DNA of 64,000 nucleotides from GCA-2693325 sp036343635 (GTDB lineage Bacteria > Latescibacterota > UBA2968 > UBA8231), in contig JAYYVF010000088.1 of NCBI GenBank assembly GCA_036343635.1, positions 12,505-76,504 of the forward strand, given 5' to 3'. Below, piece after piece: positions 1 to 10,500 of the stretch (position 1 is its first letter; every line of letters starts with the position of its first letter). A program made the position numbers and the translations under genes. The notes under the pieces were generated by a model, which saw only the letters and a list, made by a program, of their open reading frames with translations, was not told where the DNA came from and searched no databases.

Positions 1-2194
1 TCGTGTAACGCTGAATAAGAGAGTCACTGGGAGTCGAGAAAATATTCTTCGGGTGGAAATTTGCTACGTATATCGCTCGATTTTGCCATGATTCATAACT
101 TTTATTTTGGTCGTAGGCAATGATTTTGTTTATGGCTATAGTTGCTTCTCTTTGGTTCGATGCAGCTAATCTACCTATAGATAAATCAGGGAGTAGGTCG
201 TTTCCATCTAGAAGAGAAAAAAGATAGTCGCTGGGGGCCAAGCCACGCCCTCTCGATTGGTAATAAAGGCTGGGAACGACGGCTGGGAAACCACCTCCGA
301 GTATATTTCGATAATCCCAAGTATCATCACCCAAGAACAGAACATAATTAGGGGGAGTAGGCCATTGGCTATATGCAAAACGGAGAAATGTTTCGATGGC
401 TGATGGGTCGATATGGCCAAAGTTAAACGAATCATAAATTGTTTGGGAAGAAATTACTGTAGCGTATTCTCCTGACGCAGTCCTATGTTTTGCAAGTATA
501 TCAGCCTGATGAACAAGGTCTGGGTGGCTAATTATTAGGTAATCACTGATGTCAAAATCAGTCCAATTTCTCAATGAGACATTTTCCCCCGTTGGTTCTC
601 GCCATGCTGAAGAGTCGGAAAAAACGTAATGCGCGTCCGTAGTAACCAAATCGTCGAACAAGATCGAGACGGATTCCTTGTCTGCTATTTTTTGAAATTC
701 AGTAAGTCTTGTGCCGTTTGAGGTGTTGAAAATTGCTAATTCGTCATGGTGAAACCCCTTCACCTTAATCCGGTGGCCAGACGACGGCCGATGTGTTGCT
801 TCTAGATAGCCATTTGTAGCTACAAAACGTCTATAATAATCAAGTTCAAACCAATTAAACCACATCAAATCAAATTTTGCTTGGTCGGCGTAAAGTTGGA
901 CTAATACTCGGTTCCGTCCTTCAATGATTTTACTTGATTTGATTTTGGCTGCAGACACGAAATTGATCATGCCGTTTCCTGCGTCACCCCAAATGGTATC
1001 TGTTAAAACGTGTCGTGCGTTGAATTTTAATACTGTATGGTGTTTGAGGTTTGAAGCTCCGTGCATTGCTACTCGGATATCAGCAAAATAGTCTTTTTCA
1101 AGATCCGGAAACGGAACATCTCCGGGAAATTCTGCTGCCGAAGGAATATCTGATTTGGTAGCGGTTATTGGCCGATTGTTGAGTGTCCAGAACCAATGAT
1201 CTCGCAGGTTGTCAGGTGCTTCACCTAGAGCATCAAAAATCAAATCGCGTTCGAAGTGCAAAGTCGTCCAAAACGAAGTTGTTTCTGGATAGTCGAGTGT
1301 TGGAGACACGTCACGGTCTACGTAACGCATCCCGTTTTCATCTCCCCAAGTCAACCAGTAGGTACTGCTTGGCCCCCAAATAGATTCGTGATTTCGTTCA
1401 CCTCTGCGATACTTGCCGAAGAACAAAACATAATCTTCCTCGTCGAACTTTTCATCGAGTTCCCCACTGACGTACAAGCGCTGCTCTTTACCCATAAAAA
1501 ACAACCGAAGTTTTTTGGGATTGATGGAGTTGATATCGGTGAATTGAGCTAGCCATCTTTTATTAATTGCAAATAGCCCATCTTGATTAACGGTCATTCG
1601 GATCCAAGGTTGGTCAGAGATAAACCATTCTTGTGACGAAACAAGTTTTGATATGGGACGCGTTATAGAGAACCTATTTGCCCACTCACTGTTAAGAAAA
1701 CATCTATGAATTCCTAAAGTTTCATGTTGAGGTGTTTTGATCGGTTTTTGAGTTTTCGAAAAACTTACTTCTAAATCAAGCTTTGTATATAAACGTAGTG
1801 TTTCTTCACTTTCATCATAGGTATACGGATAGACTGTTAAAGTGAATGCGGTAACACCTCTCAGTATGCCGGAAGCGTGAAGGGAGGCTAATGCCTCTGG
1901 TGACTTTCCCTTCCATTCAAATGGTCGGATTTCGATGAATTCTGATTTTCGGATGCGATAGGTGATTTTTGCATCTTTAGGCGCTGCAAAAAGTCGGCTT
2001 AATTGAGGTAAATGGGTTGAATCTACGCTGCTTAGTCCTATGTTCGGTGCTTGATCAGGTGTTAGGTCTTTCGGAAACCGGATCTCAACATGGAAACCGT
2101 TTTCTGTGCTCTTGGTTACAGAGACAAGCGATTTTGCCGAAACGGAGGTTAAGCAGAGCGTTATAAAAGCGATATGAAGTAAATTTCGCGCCAT
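1..2194 (-). CDS. Secreted C25 (gingipain/PorU-like) peptidase, 3' end beyond the window
   Basis: I translated the minus strand from the ATG at 2194. It stays open to base 1 (about 731 codons), so the gene is cut by the window edge. The first 20 residues form a signal peptide (MARNLLHIAFITLCLTSVSA). A long beta-rich N-terminal part follows, with motifs such as GDENGMRYVDR. From about residue 550 the sequence matches the peptidase C25 fold: DYLIISHPDLV, a FLGDDTWDYR strand, then PSDYLFSLLDGNDLLPDLSI and GRLAASNQREA. The catalytic His and Cys of this family lie further downstream, outside the window. In Bacteroidota, PorU, the sortase of the type IX secretion system, has this architecture. Four proteins in this window carry Por/FlgD-like C-terminal domains, which supports that role but does not prove it; a plain secreted gingipain is the alternative. 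Confidence 0.8.
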   Translation of the reverse strand, partial: MARNLLHIAFITLCLTSVSAKSLVSVTKSTENGFHVEIRFPKDLTPDQAPNIGLSSVDSTHLPQLSRLFAAPKDAKITYRIRKSEFIEIRPFEWKGKSPEALASLHASGILRGVTAFTLTVYPYTYDESEETLRLYTKLDLEVSFSKTQKPIKTPQHETLGIHRCFLNSEWANRFSITRPISKLVSSQEWFISDQPWIRMTVNQDGLFAINKRWLAQFTDINSINPKKLRLFFMGKEQRLYVSGELDEKFDEEDYVLFFGKYRRGERNHESIWGPSSTYWLTWGDENGMRYVDRDVSPTLDYPETTSFWTTLHFERDLIFDALGEAPDNLRDHWFWTLNNRPITATKSDIPSAAEFPGDVPFPDLEKDYFADIRVAMHGASNLKHHTVLKFNARHVLTDTIWGDAGNGMINFVSAAKIKSSKIIEGRNRVLVQLYADQAKFDLMWFNWFELDYYRRFVATNGYLEATHRPSSGHRIKVKGFHHDELAIFNTSNGTRLTEFQKIADKESVSILFDDLVTTDAHYVFSDSSAWREPTGENVSLRNWTDFDISDYLIISHPDLVHQADILAKHRTASGEYATVISSQTIYDSFNFGHIDPSAIETFLRFAYSQWPTPPNYVLFLGDDTWDYRNILGGGFPAVVPSLYYQSRGRGLAPSDYLFSLLDGNDLLPDLSIGRLAASNQREATIAINKIIAYDQNKSYESWQNRAIYVANFHPKNIFSTPSDSLIQRYT

Positions 2195-2202
2195 CTTATC
2201 GG

Positions 2203-2208
2203 ATTATA
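2203..2208 (-). promoter_or_regulatory. -10 hexamer of the C25 peptidase gene
   Basis: A perfect TATAAT on the minus strand lies 8 nt upstream of the ATG at 2194, with no Shine-Dalgarno between them. No good -35 box is visible. If used, the transcript would be nearly leaderless. The same geometry recurs before the Lrp-family gene. Confidence 0.4.
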
Positions 2209-2365
2209 TGCCAGAGTCACACAGTTTTCATAAACAGAGTATATGTACAACAGGTGATGTTAACCAGCGTTTATAATCTTTCAAGTTATCGGAAGAAGAT
2301 TCTTATTTTGTTAAACTCCTGGTGTTTTGTCCTTTTTGGCAAGTCCATTATTATCCCCCTTTATA

Positions 2366-2394
2366 TTGACAATGTCACTGCACAGACATAATAT
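2366..2394 (+). promoter_or_regulatory. Promoter of citrate synthase
   Basis: TTGACA (2366-2371) is followed by a 17-bp spacer and TAATAT (2389-2394), with an overlapping CATAAT two bases earlier. Transcription would start near 2401, leaving a leader of about 30 nt that contains the ribosome-binding site AAGGAGG at 2416-2422. Confidence 0.55.
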
Positions 2395-2429
2395 CACAGT
2401 TCAATAAACAGGAAAAAGGAGGATGGCGA

Positions 2430-3710
<1,281 letters not shown>

Positions 3711-3763
3711 GGATTCTAATAAGATAGAGCTGTTTTTGGGGGATAATTCTTAATGAGTTTAAT

Positions 3764-3810
3764 GTAATCACCTTGTTTTTTTGTGTGATCTATTGGGGTA
3801 GGTGGATTAC
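3764..3810. repeat. Interrupted inverted repeat between gltA and the secretin gene
   Basis: GTAATCACC (3764-3772) pairs with GGTGGATTAC (3801-3810), with one bulged G and a 28-nt loop that is T-rich. It could be part of a terminator or a leader structure. No clean U-tract follows, so the role is open. Confidence 0.3.
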
Positions 3811-3881
3811 AAAATTGATATTATATTGAACGGACTGGGTGTGACTATTCAACATTCTGCAAAAATACTGGGACAATAAAT

Positions 3882-6260
3882 ATGAATATACGGCATATTC
3901 TGATTGTAATCTTGGCGCTATCGAACTCCGTGTTGGCTCAGAGTGACGTCATTTTCCTCGATTCTCCTTATTCTTCGGTGAACAAATCTCGAAAGATTCT
4001 GGATGCAGCGGATCTTAAAGTCTTTTTGCCAATGAAATACATGGTTTCTAATAGAAAAGGGATGATGTCGGATAGGGCTGATGTCGTAGAGAGTCGTCTG
4101 TATAAACGTGGCAGGAGTTCGAGCACTATAGAGATAGCTTTGATCAAAGGTGCTGTCGGCAGTTTTGAGTTTGCTATTGTCGGTAATGGGATCAAGAAAC
4201 GTGCATTAGACGAAATTGCTGGCGATTTGCGCACCCTACTTGATAACATCAAAGGTAGTAAGGTTCCTCCTGATATTTCTTATGAGATGTTTCGTCTCGG
4301 ACATATAGAGGCCGACCGAGCGGTAGCACTTTTAAAAGCTTTGGGTTACCACACGATTGAATTTGAAGCGATAAATAGTAAGGTTGAGAGCTATGAAAAA
4401 GTGTTCAAGGTTATTCAGGGAAAAAAAGAAAAACTGCCCTATGTGATTAAGGTGTCCAATGCTTCAAAGACTAGTTTATTGCGCAGTGATCCGTATGCGG
4501 GAAGATCTTCTTCGAAGTCTAGTGGGGGTAAGGGAGGGGCACCAGCTTTGGGTGGTTCGCACTTGCACAGTACGACTACAGGGTCTCCTGAAGAGCGGCT
4601 TCTTCTTGTTTACGACAAGAACGATCCTGAGCCTCTTGAGAAGTTGATCAATTTATTACGTAGTCAAGTAGATGTGCCGGCGCAACAACTTGTTATTGAG
4701 GCACTGGTTATTGAAGTGAATACCAACAATTTGCGAGATCTCGGAGTCGACTTCCAAGGAGCTAAAGAGGATGGAAGTGTTTCTTTTGAGGCCGGCGAAA
4801 CAGGTCAGGGTAAAACGGTTCTTAATTTTTCGCGCGATGGTTTTACCGACTTTATTGATTTTTCTGGAAAATTAGAAGCATTACAGGAGACAGGTAACGC
4901 GGAGGTGTTGTCAAGCCCTTCTGTTTTGGTGCTTAACGATCGACAGGCGCGTATACAGGTCGGACGTCAAATACCCGTAGCTAAGACAACAGCCACGACG
5001 TCGTCTGTAAGTAAGGGAATAGATTATTTCCCTGTTGGTATCGTTTTAAATTTGCGTCCACGTATTAATCGTGATGCTACAGAAGTTACCATGCAGATTG
5101 AAACGATAATCAGTTCGATTTCTGTTGAATCTGCTGCGCGATTAGAGCAGGGTAGTTCGGGAATTGAATTTTCGCCAATAATCGACAACCGAATCGTAGA
5201 AACGTATGTCCGTGTCGCTGATGGAACACCGTTTATTATCGGTGGACTTTTGTCTACAGATCACCAGAGCACCAGAGCGGTTGTGCCGTTTTTGGGAGAT
5301 ATTCCTCTGTTGGGTCGTTTGTTTTCTCGAGAGCGCGTTGAAACAGAGCAGCGAGAGGTAATTGTTGTAATCACACCTCATGTTGTTCCAATTGAAGGGA
5401 ATAGCTTTAGTTACCTGATCCCTAAAGATTCCGACCTGTTTGACCGATTTGACACAAAACTTTTTCGCAACGCCTATCGAGTAAGAGACGTAGATGTATG
5501 GGATTTGAAATTTTTGCAAGAAAGTCCTGTATTGGTTGATATGGTTTCAAGAGTTAGGAGAGTTGCTGCTGACGATGTGATGATGCAAAGACAGGAGCCA
5601 TTTAGTGGAATTCTAAGTGGTCGTATTCCAGGGGAAGAGGTTTTAGTTAAGCGAATGTTGTCAGAGATTGTTTCAAACTTAGATTTTGGTCGCGAGGTCA
5701 ATCTTGACCAGGTGTTTTTCTTTTCTCCTCCAAATAGTGAGAATCGTGGGACGAGTTATAGTGATGATTTAACTCTTGGTGATATTTTGCCTGCAGTGTT
5801 AGAAGATCCAAATCGCGTAGCAACGCTAACATTTGAGGCAGACCCCAAGCCGATGAGTGGGCAGGCATTTAGTTTGCCTATCGCCGTTGTGGGGGATACC
5901 TCCTTGAGCGTGCAATCTCACGATAACCTGTTGTGGGATATGAATAAATACGATGAATTTGGCGAAGCAGAGCAATGGTCGATCGTACTTGCCAATGAAG
6001 ATGATGTTGAAAGATTGCGTCAATCTTTGGTACTGAAACGGGTATTAGAGCTAAATAAAAACTTAGCATTGACGATGCAGGGATTTAGGCCAGGCGTACA
6101 GATTTTGTTTCCCTCGAGAGAAGATATTCGGTCTCGGTGGCATGCAATAGATCGTGAAGTTGCGCGTTTATTTTTTGAAAATAGATTCCCATATCAAATA
6201 GCGGAGCGTGTCTTTAATGAGACGGTTCGACAGGTTAATTCTGGGATTGGAGGTCGGTGA
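3882..6260 (+). CDS. Secretin-family outer-membrane protein (type II/III secretion or type IV pilus type)
   Basis: The 792-residue protein starts with a signal peptide (MNIRHILIVILALSNSVLAQ). Residues about 120-260 look like secretin N-domains, and residues about 265-510 form the secretin core: LVIEALVIEVNTNNLRDLGV, SSPSVLVLNDRQARIQVGRQ, GIVLNLRPRIN, and PFLGDIPLLGRLFSRE followed by EVIVVITPHVV. Such proteins form gated channels in the outer membrane. About 290 residues follow the core, more than in most GspD or PilQ proteins; part of this tail (LELNKNLALTMQGFRPGVQI) reads like half of a LysM fold. No ATPase, pseudopilin or PilMNOP genes are nearby, so the machine it serves is unknown. A lipoprotein gene follows after 3 bases and may be its pilotin or partner. 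Confidence 0.88.
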   Translation: MNIRHILIVILALSNSVLAQSDVIFLDSPYSSVNKSRKILDAADLKVFLPMKYMVSNRKGMMSDRADVVESRLYKRGRSSSTIEIALIKGAVGSFEFAIVGNGIKKRALDEIAGDLRTLLDNIKGSKVPPDISYEMFRLGHIEADRAVALLKALGYHTIEFEAINSKVESYEKVFKVIQGKKEKLPYVIKVSNASKTSLLRSDPYAGRSSSKSSGGKGGAPALGGSHLHSTTTGSPEERLLLVYDKNDPEPLEKLINLLRSQVDVPAQQLVIEALVIEVNTNNLRDLGVDFQGAKEDGSVSFEAGETGQGKTVLNFSRDGFTDFIDFSGKLEALQETGNAEVLSSPSVLVLNDRQARIQVGRQIPVAKTTATTSSVSKGIDYFPVGIVLNLRPRINRDATEVTMQIETIISSISVESAARLEQGSSGIEFSPIIDNRIVETYVRVADGTPFIIGGLLSTDHQSTRAVVPFLGDIPLLGRLFSRERVETEQREVIVVITPHVVPIEGNSFSYLIPKDSDLFDRFDTKLFRNAYRVRDVDVWDLKFLQESPVLVDMVSRVRRVAADDVMMQRQEPFSGILSGRIPGEEVLVKRMLSEIVSNLDFGREVNLDQVFFFSPPNSENRGTSYSDDLTLGDILPAVLEDPNRVATLTFEADPKPMSGQAFSLPIAVVGDTSLSVQSHDNLLWDMNKYDEFGEAEQWSIVLANEDDVERLRQSLVLKRVLELNKNLALTMQGFRPGVQILFPSREDIRSRWHAIDREVARLFFENRFPYQIAERVFNETVRQVNSGIGGR

Positions 6261-6263
6261 GCT

Positions 6264-6752
6264 ATGAGATCATTTTTGATTGTTGCGGTAGCACTTTTTA
6301 TTGCTGGATGTCAGTCAGAACCCAACCGGATTGTAAATAGTTCGAGTGGCGATGGTCGTTTTAAGTTGACTCTCGAGTCAACGAGCGATTGGGCCCGACC
6401 TGGTGAAATCATTCCCGTAAAAGTTCGTTTGGAACGGTCGGCGGATGCTCAATTACCTGGCCCTGAGTATCTTGAATTGACTCTAATAGCCACTAACGGC
6501 GATGTCAGTCCATCGTCGATTTCTGTTCCACCTTTTGTTGGATCGGATAGCTCGGATGATGATAACCTGTCCGGTGTTATTCAGGGCAAGGTTTACGAAA
6601 CCTGGGTACAGTTTAAGGCAGATAGCCGTCCTGCTGAACTTCAAGCAGAGCTGAACGCATTATTTAAAACTGTCTTTCCTGAGGATACTGGTTTTTTAAC
6701 ATCGGGGCATGTTAAACTTCGGATTCGTATTTCAGAGGCGAAATATATTTAA
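6264..6752 (+). CDS. Small lipoprotein encoded with the secretin
   Basis: 162 residues. The N-terminus MRSFLIVAVALFIAGC is a lipoprotein signal with the lipobox FIAGC, so the mature protein begins at Cys16. The rest looks beta-rich (for example WARPGEIIPVKVRLERSAD), consistent with an Ig-like or cohesin-like sandwich. GGAGG lies just inside the end of the secretin gene and only three bases separate the genes, so they are translated from one message. A role as a pilotin or accessory protein is inferred from position only; I do not recognise the family. Confidence 0.8.
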   Translation: MRSFLIVAVALFIAGCQSEPNRIVNSSSGDGRFKLTLESTSDWARPGEIIPVKVRLERSADAQLPGPEYLELTLIATNGDVSPSSISVPPFVGSDSSDDDNLSGVIQGKVYETWVQFKADSRPAELQAELNALFKTVFPEDTGFLTSGHVKLRIRISEAKYI

Positions 6753-6754
6753 TT

Positions 6755-7327
6755 TCAATCGATGAAAATTGCTTCGTCCGGCCAATCTTCATGTATGAAG
6801 CCGCTTTTCATGTTTACTAGAGGTAAGTAGTTGTGAAGTCTGCGTATAGTATCAAGAAGACGAATAGAGTGTAACTCTTGAATAGAGTCTTTTCCATGGT
6901 TTTTTTGTAACGAGGGAATAATTTTCCCCTGTACGTTTTCTGCCACGTCGCGATCGGATTGTCCTTCTACAATCATAACCAGTGAAATATGCCCATCCAT
7001 CTCGGCGATGTAACTATCTCTAATTAACTCGCTAAATACATTGGCAACATTTGGCTCCGATTGGATTTCCTGCAAAATTTGATTACGGGTTATTCCCAAT
7101 TTAAACTTGATGGATAACATGTGCTGAGTGTTAAATCGACCCGTACCGGTTGCTTGGGTATTAACACCGGTATAGTATTTCAGAATATTTTCTCTTTCCA
7201 GCCGGGCTCTTTTCCGACTTACTGTACGTACTGGGACGCCGGTGACTTTGCTAATTCGGTTGTCAGAGTACCGAGGGTTTTGAATAAGGGCCCGAATTAT
7301 CAGTCGTTCCTGATCATCTATGTTCAT
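6755..7327 (-). CDS. Lrp/AsnC-type transcription regulator
   Basis: 190 residues. The N-terminal 55 residues form an AsnC-type winged helix (LIIRALIQNPRYSDNRISKV, then GVPVRTVSRKRARLE). The remainder (residues about 65-170) fits a ligand-sensing domain distantly like RAM. It is about 30 residues longer than the classic Lrp, with an extra C-terminal segment. It is divergent from gltB with 237 bases between, and the intergenic region carries repeated AT-rich boxes. Lrp controls gltBD in E. coli, so control of the neighbouring glutamate synthase is a reasonable inference. Its stop is two bases from the end of the convergent lipoprotein gene. Confidence 0.8.
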   Translation of the reverse strand: MNIDDQERLIIRALIQNPRYSDNRISKVTGVPVRTVSRKRARLERENILKYYTGVNTQATGTGRFNTQHMLSIKFKLGITRNQILQEIQSEPNVANVFSELIRDSYIAEMDGHISLVMIVEGQSDRDVAENVQGKIIPSLQKNHGKDSIQELHSIRLLDTIRRLHNYLPLVNMKSGFIHEDWPDEAIFID

Positions 7328-7335
7328 TTTGGCCT

Positions 7336-7341
7336 ATTATA
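7336..7341 (-). promoter_or_regulatory. -10 hexamer of the Lrp-family gene
   Basis: A perfect TATAAT on the minus strand ends 8 nt before the ATG at 7327. The message would have almost no leader, although AGGCC between the two might act as a weak ribosome-binding site. Confidence 0.4.
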
Positions 7342-7374
7342 GTCGTTTTTTTCTTTGAAGTGATTATATTACGT

Positions 7375-7451
7375 CAAATATTAGTTAATTTGATTATAAT
7401 TGTAAAGTATAATATTTGTTTTTGGCATATTATTGATTGACAAAATATTTG
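7375..7451. promoter_or_regulatory. Three AATATTTG/CAAATATT boxes, candidate Lrp-family operators
   Basis: CAAATATT occurs at 7375-7382 and its complement AATATTTG at 7411-7418 and 7444-7451. Steps of 36 and 33 bases put them on roughly one face of the helix. The first is also half of an 18-bp inverted repeat (7375-7392, arms CAAAT/ATTTG). The third lies in the -35/-10 spacer of the gltB promoter. Binding by the divergent Lrp-type regulator is an inference. Confidence 0.4.
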
Positions 7452-7465
7452 TCTAAATATATATT
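7437..7465 (+). promoter_or_regulatory. Promoter of gltB-gltD
   Basis: TTGACA (7437-7442), a 17-bp spacer and TATATT (7460-7465) make a near-consensus sigma-70-type promoter. Transcription from about 7472 would give a leader of roughly 90 nt before the gltB ATG. Confidence 0.6.
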
Positions 7466-7564
7466 CTGCGGTCCCTTTTCAAGAGAGAAGGTAGGTATGA
7501 TTTGGCTATTTTCTGGGCCCCGCCTTAAAATCAACTCTCATTTCAGTAGGAAGCAAATAGGTTA

Positions 7565-10500
7565 ATGGGAAATGTAAGCGATATTCCAGGATACCCTCGT
7601 CAACAAGGTTTATATAGTCCGCAAAACGAGCACGATGCATGCGGAATGGGTTTTGTTGTTAATGTGAAGGGCGTTCAGTCGCATTCGATTGTGGCTCAAG
7701 GATTGGAAGTTCTTGAAAATATGGAACATCGGGGTGCATGCGGGTGTGAACCGAATTCTGGAGATGGGGCTGGAATATTGACACAGATCCCAGATCGATT
7801 TTTCAGGTCTGTTTGTAGGTTTGAATTACCAGAAAAAGGTAAATATGGTGTTGGTGTACTGTTTTTACCCCGCGAAAAGGATCAGCAAAATCTATGTCGC
7901 CGCGTGATCGAGGACATTGTTTCTGAAGAGGGTCAACAAGTATTGGGATGGCGCTCTGTTCCTGTTGATAATAGTGATTTAGGTGATACCGCATTAGAAG
8001 GCGAGCCACAAATATTTCAGGTCTTTGTGGGACAAGTTGGTATGATCGATAAAGACCCACTTGAATTTGAGAGAATACTTTATGTGATCCGCAAACGTGC
8101 TGCCAAAGAGATACGTAATAGCTTAGTTGCGTCGACTTATTATGCAGCCAGCTTTTCTTCACGAACAATAATCTACAAAGGTATGTTTCTCTCTCCCCAA
8201 TTGGAGCCCTATTTTTCTGACTTGGTAGATGAGAGATATGAAACAGCTCTTGCAATGGTTCACTCGCGTTTCTCTACGAACACGTTCCCCAGTTGGGAAA
8301 GAGCCCATCCTTATAGGTATTTAATTCATAACGGTGAAATAAATACAGTTCGTGGTAATGAGAATTGGATGAATGCGCGCGAGGGTATGTTTAGTACCTC
8401 AAAGTTTGGCGAAAAACTAAAACAGATACTTCCTATTATCGAGGGGGATGGCTCTGATTCGGCAAAAGCAGATAATGCTTTGGAATTAATGTATTTGGAA
8501 GGTCGCTCTTTGGCGCATGTGGTCATGATGATGATTCCTGAACCATGGGAAAAGCACGAGACGATGAATGACGCAAAGCGTGCTTTTTATGAGTATCATT
8601 CATGTTTGATGGAACCTTGGGATGGTCCTGCTTCCATAGGGTTTACAGATGGTATTGTGGTTGGGGGCACTTTAGATCGAAACGGCTTAAGGCCGTCTCG
8701 TTATTACGTGACAAAGGATGGCGTGGTTGTCTTAGCATCCGAGACGGGTGTCTGTAATATTCAACCAGATAATATTGACTATAAAGGACGCTTAGAGCCG
8801 GGGCGTATGTTGTTGATTGATACTGCTCAAGGTCGAATTATAAGCGACGAGGAAATAAAAAATCATATTGCAAATGAACATCCCTATCGGGAATGGCTGT
8901 CCGAAAACTTGTTGCATCTATCCGATCTTCCTGAGGCAACGGCCATAAACTTGCTTACGAATCATGAAGATGTGTTACAGATGCAGCAGGCATTTGGATA
9001 TACCTATGAAGACCTTCGAGTTTTTTTGAAGCCAATGGTGTTGGCATTACGCGACCCCGTAGGTTCGATGGGTAACGATGCAGCGCTTGCAGCATTGTCC
9101 GACCGCCCCCAACTTCTGTACAGTTACTTCAGGCAACATTTCGCTCAAGTAACAAATCCTCCTCTTGATCCATTACGTGAGGAGTTGGTTACTTCCGCCG
9201 AAACAAAAATTGGTCCGGAAGGCGATTTGTTAAATCCATCTCCTGAAAGTTGTCGCCAAATAACGTTGGACCGTCCGATTTTAAAAAATTTCGAATTGGA
9301 AAAACTTCGAAATATAAATGTCAAAGGTCATAGGGCTAAGACAATACCCATTTTGTTTGAAAGACAATCGGGAACCGAAGGTTTAGAGTCTGGCATGGAG
9401 CGTCTTTTTAAGAGGGTTGATGACGCTATAGAGGCTGGTTTTGATATAGTTGTTTTGTCTGACAGAGATCTTGATAAAAATCACGTGCCTATTCCTGCTT
9501 TGTTAGCTGTTTCAGGAGTTCATCATCATTTAATCAGGAACGAAACACGAACACGTGTTGGTTTGGTAATCGAATCAGGTGAGCCACGAGAAGTGCATCA
9601 TTTTTGTCTTCTGATTGGTTACGGTGCACAAGCAATTAATCCTTACATGGCTTTTGAAAGTCTGCACGATATGATTCGTGAAGGACTGCTTCAGGAGTAT
9701 TCTTACGAAGAAGCCGAAGAGCGGTATGTTTATGGGGCGATAAAAGGCGTAATAAAAGTCATGGCAAAAATGGGTATTTCTACCATAAAGTCATATCGCG
9801 GTGCTCAAATATTCGAAGCGATGGGTATTAGTCAAAGTGTTATAGATACTTATTTTACAGCTACTGTTACTCAGGTTCAAGGTATGGATCTGAACGGCAT
9901 AGCCAGGGAAGCTATTGAACGTCACCGAGGTGCTTTTGCAGAGGATGAAAGCAAGGTAAACACCCTCAATGTTGGTGGCCAGTATCAATGGCGTCAAGAT
10001 GGCGAACATCACCTTTTTAACCCCAAATCAATCCATTTATTACAACGTTCCACTAGAACCAACGACTATCAAGTCTATAAGCAATATGCCGACCAGATTA
10101 ATGATCAATCGGAGCGAATGGCTACGTTGAGAAGTTTGTTGGAGTTGAAACTATCTGATAATTCAATTCCAATAGATGAAGTGGAACCAATTGAAGAAAT
10201 TACTCGAAGATTCAAAAGTGGTGCAATGTCTTATGGGTCAATTAGTAAAGAGGCGCATGAGACTCTAGCTATTGCCATGAATCGAATTGGTGGTCGTAGC
10301 AATACCGGTGAAGGTGGCGAAGACCCTGCTCGGTATACTCCGGAACCGAATGGAGATTCAAAAAACAGTGCGATTAAGCAAATAGCTTCCGGTCGTTTTG
10401 GTGTGACCAATTATTATTTGACTCAGGGCGAAGAACTTCAAATAAAAATGGCGCAAGGAGCTAAGCCAGGTGAGGGTGGGGAATTACCAGGTAACAAAGT

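Noticed and set aside
1183..1552. Plus-strand ORFs opposite the C25 peptidase
   Set aside because: They are shadows of the long open minus-strand gene, which has a signal peptide and a recognisable domain.
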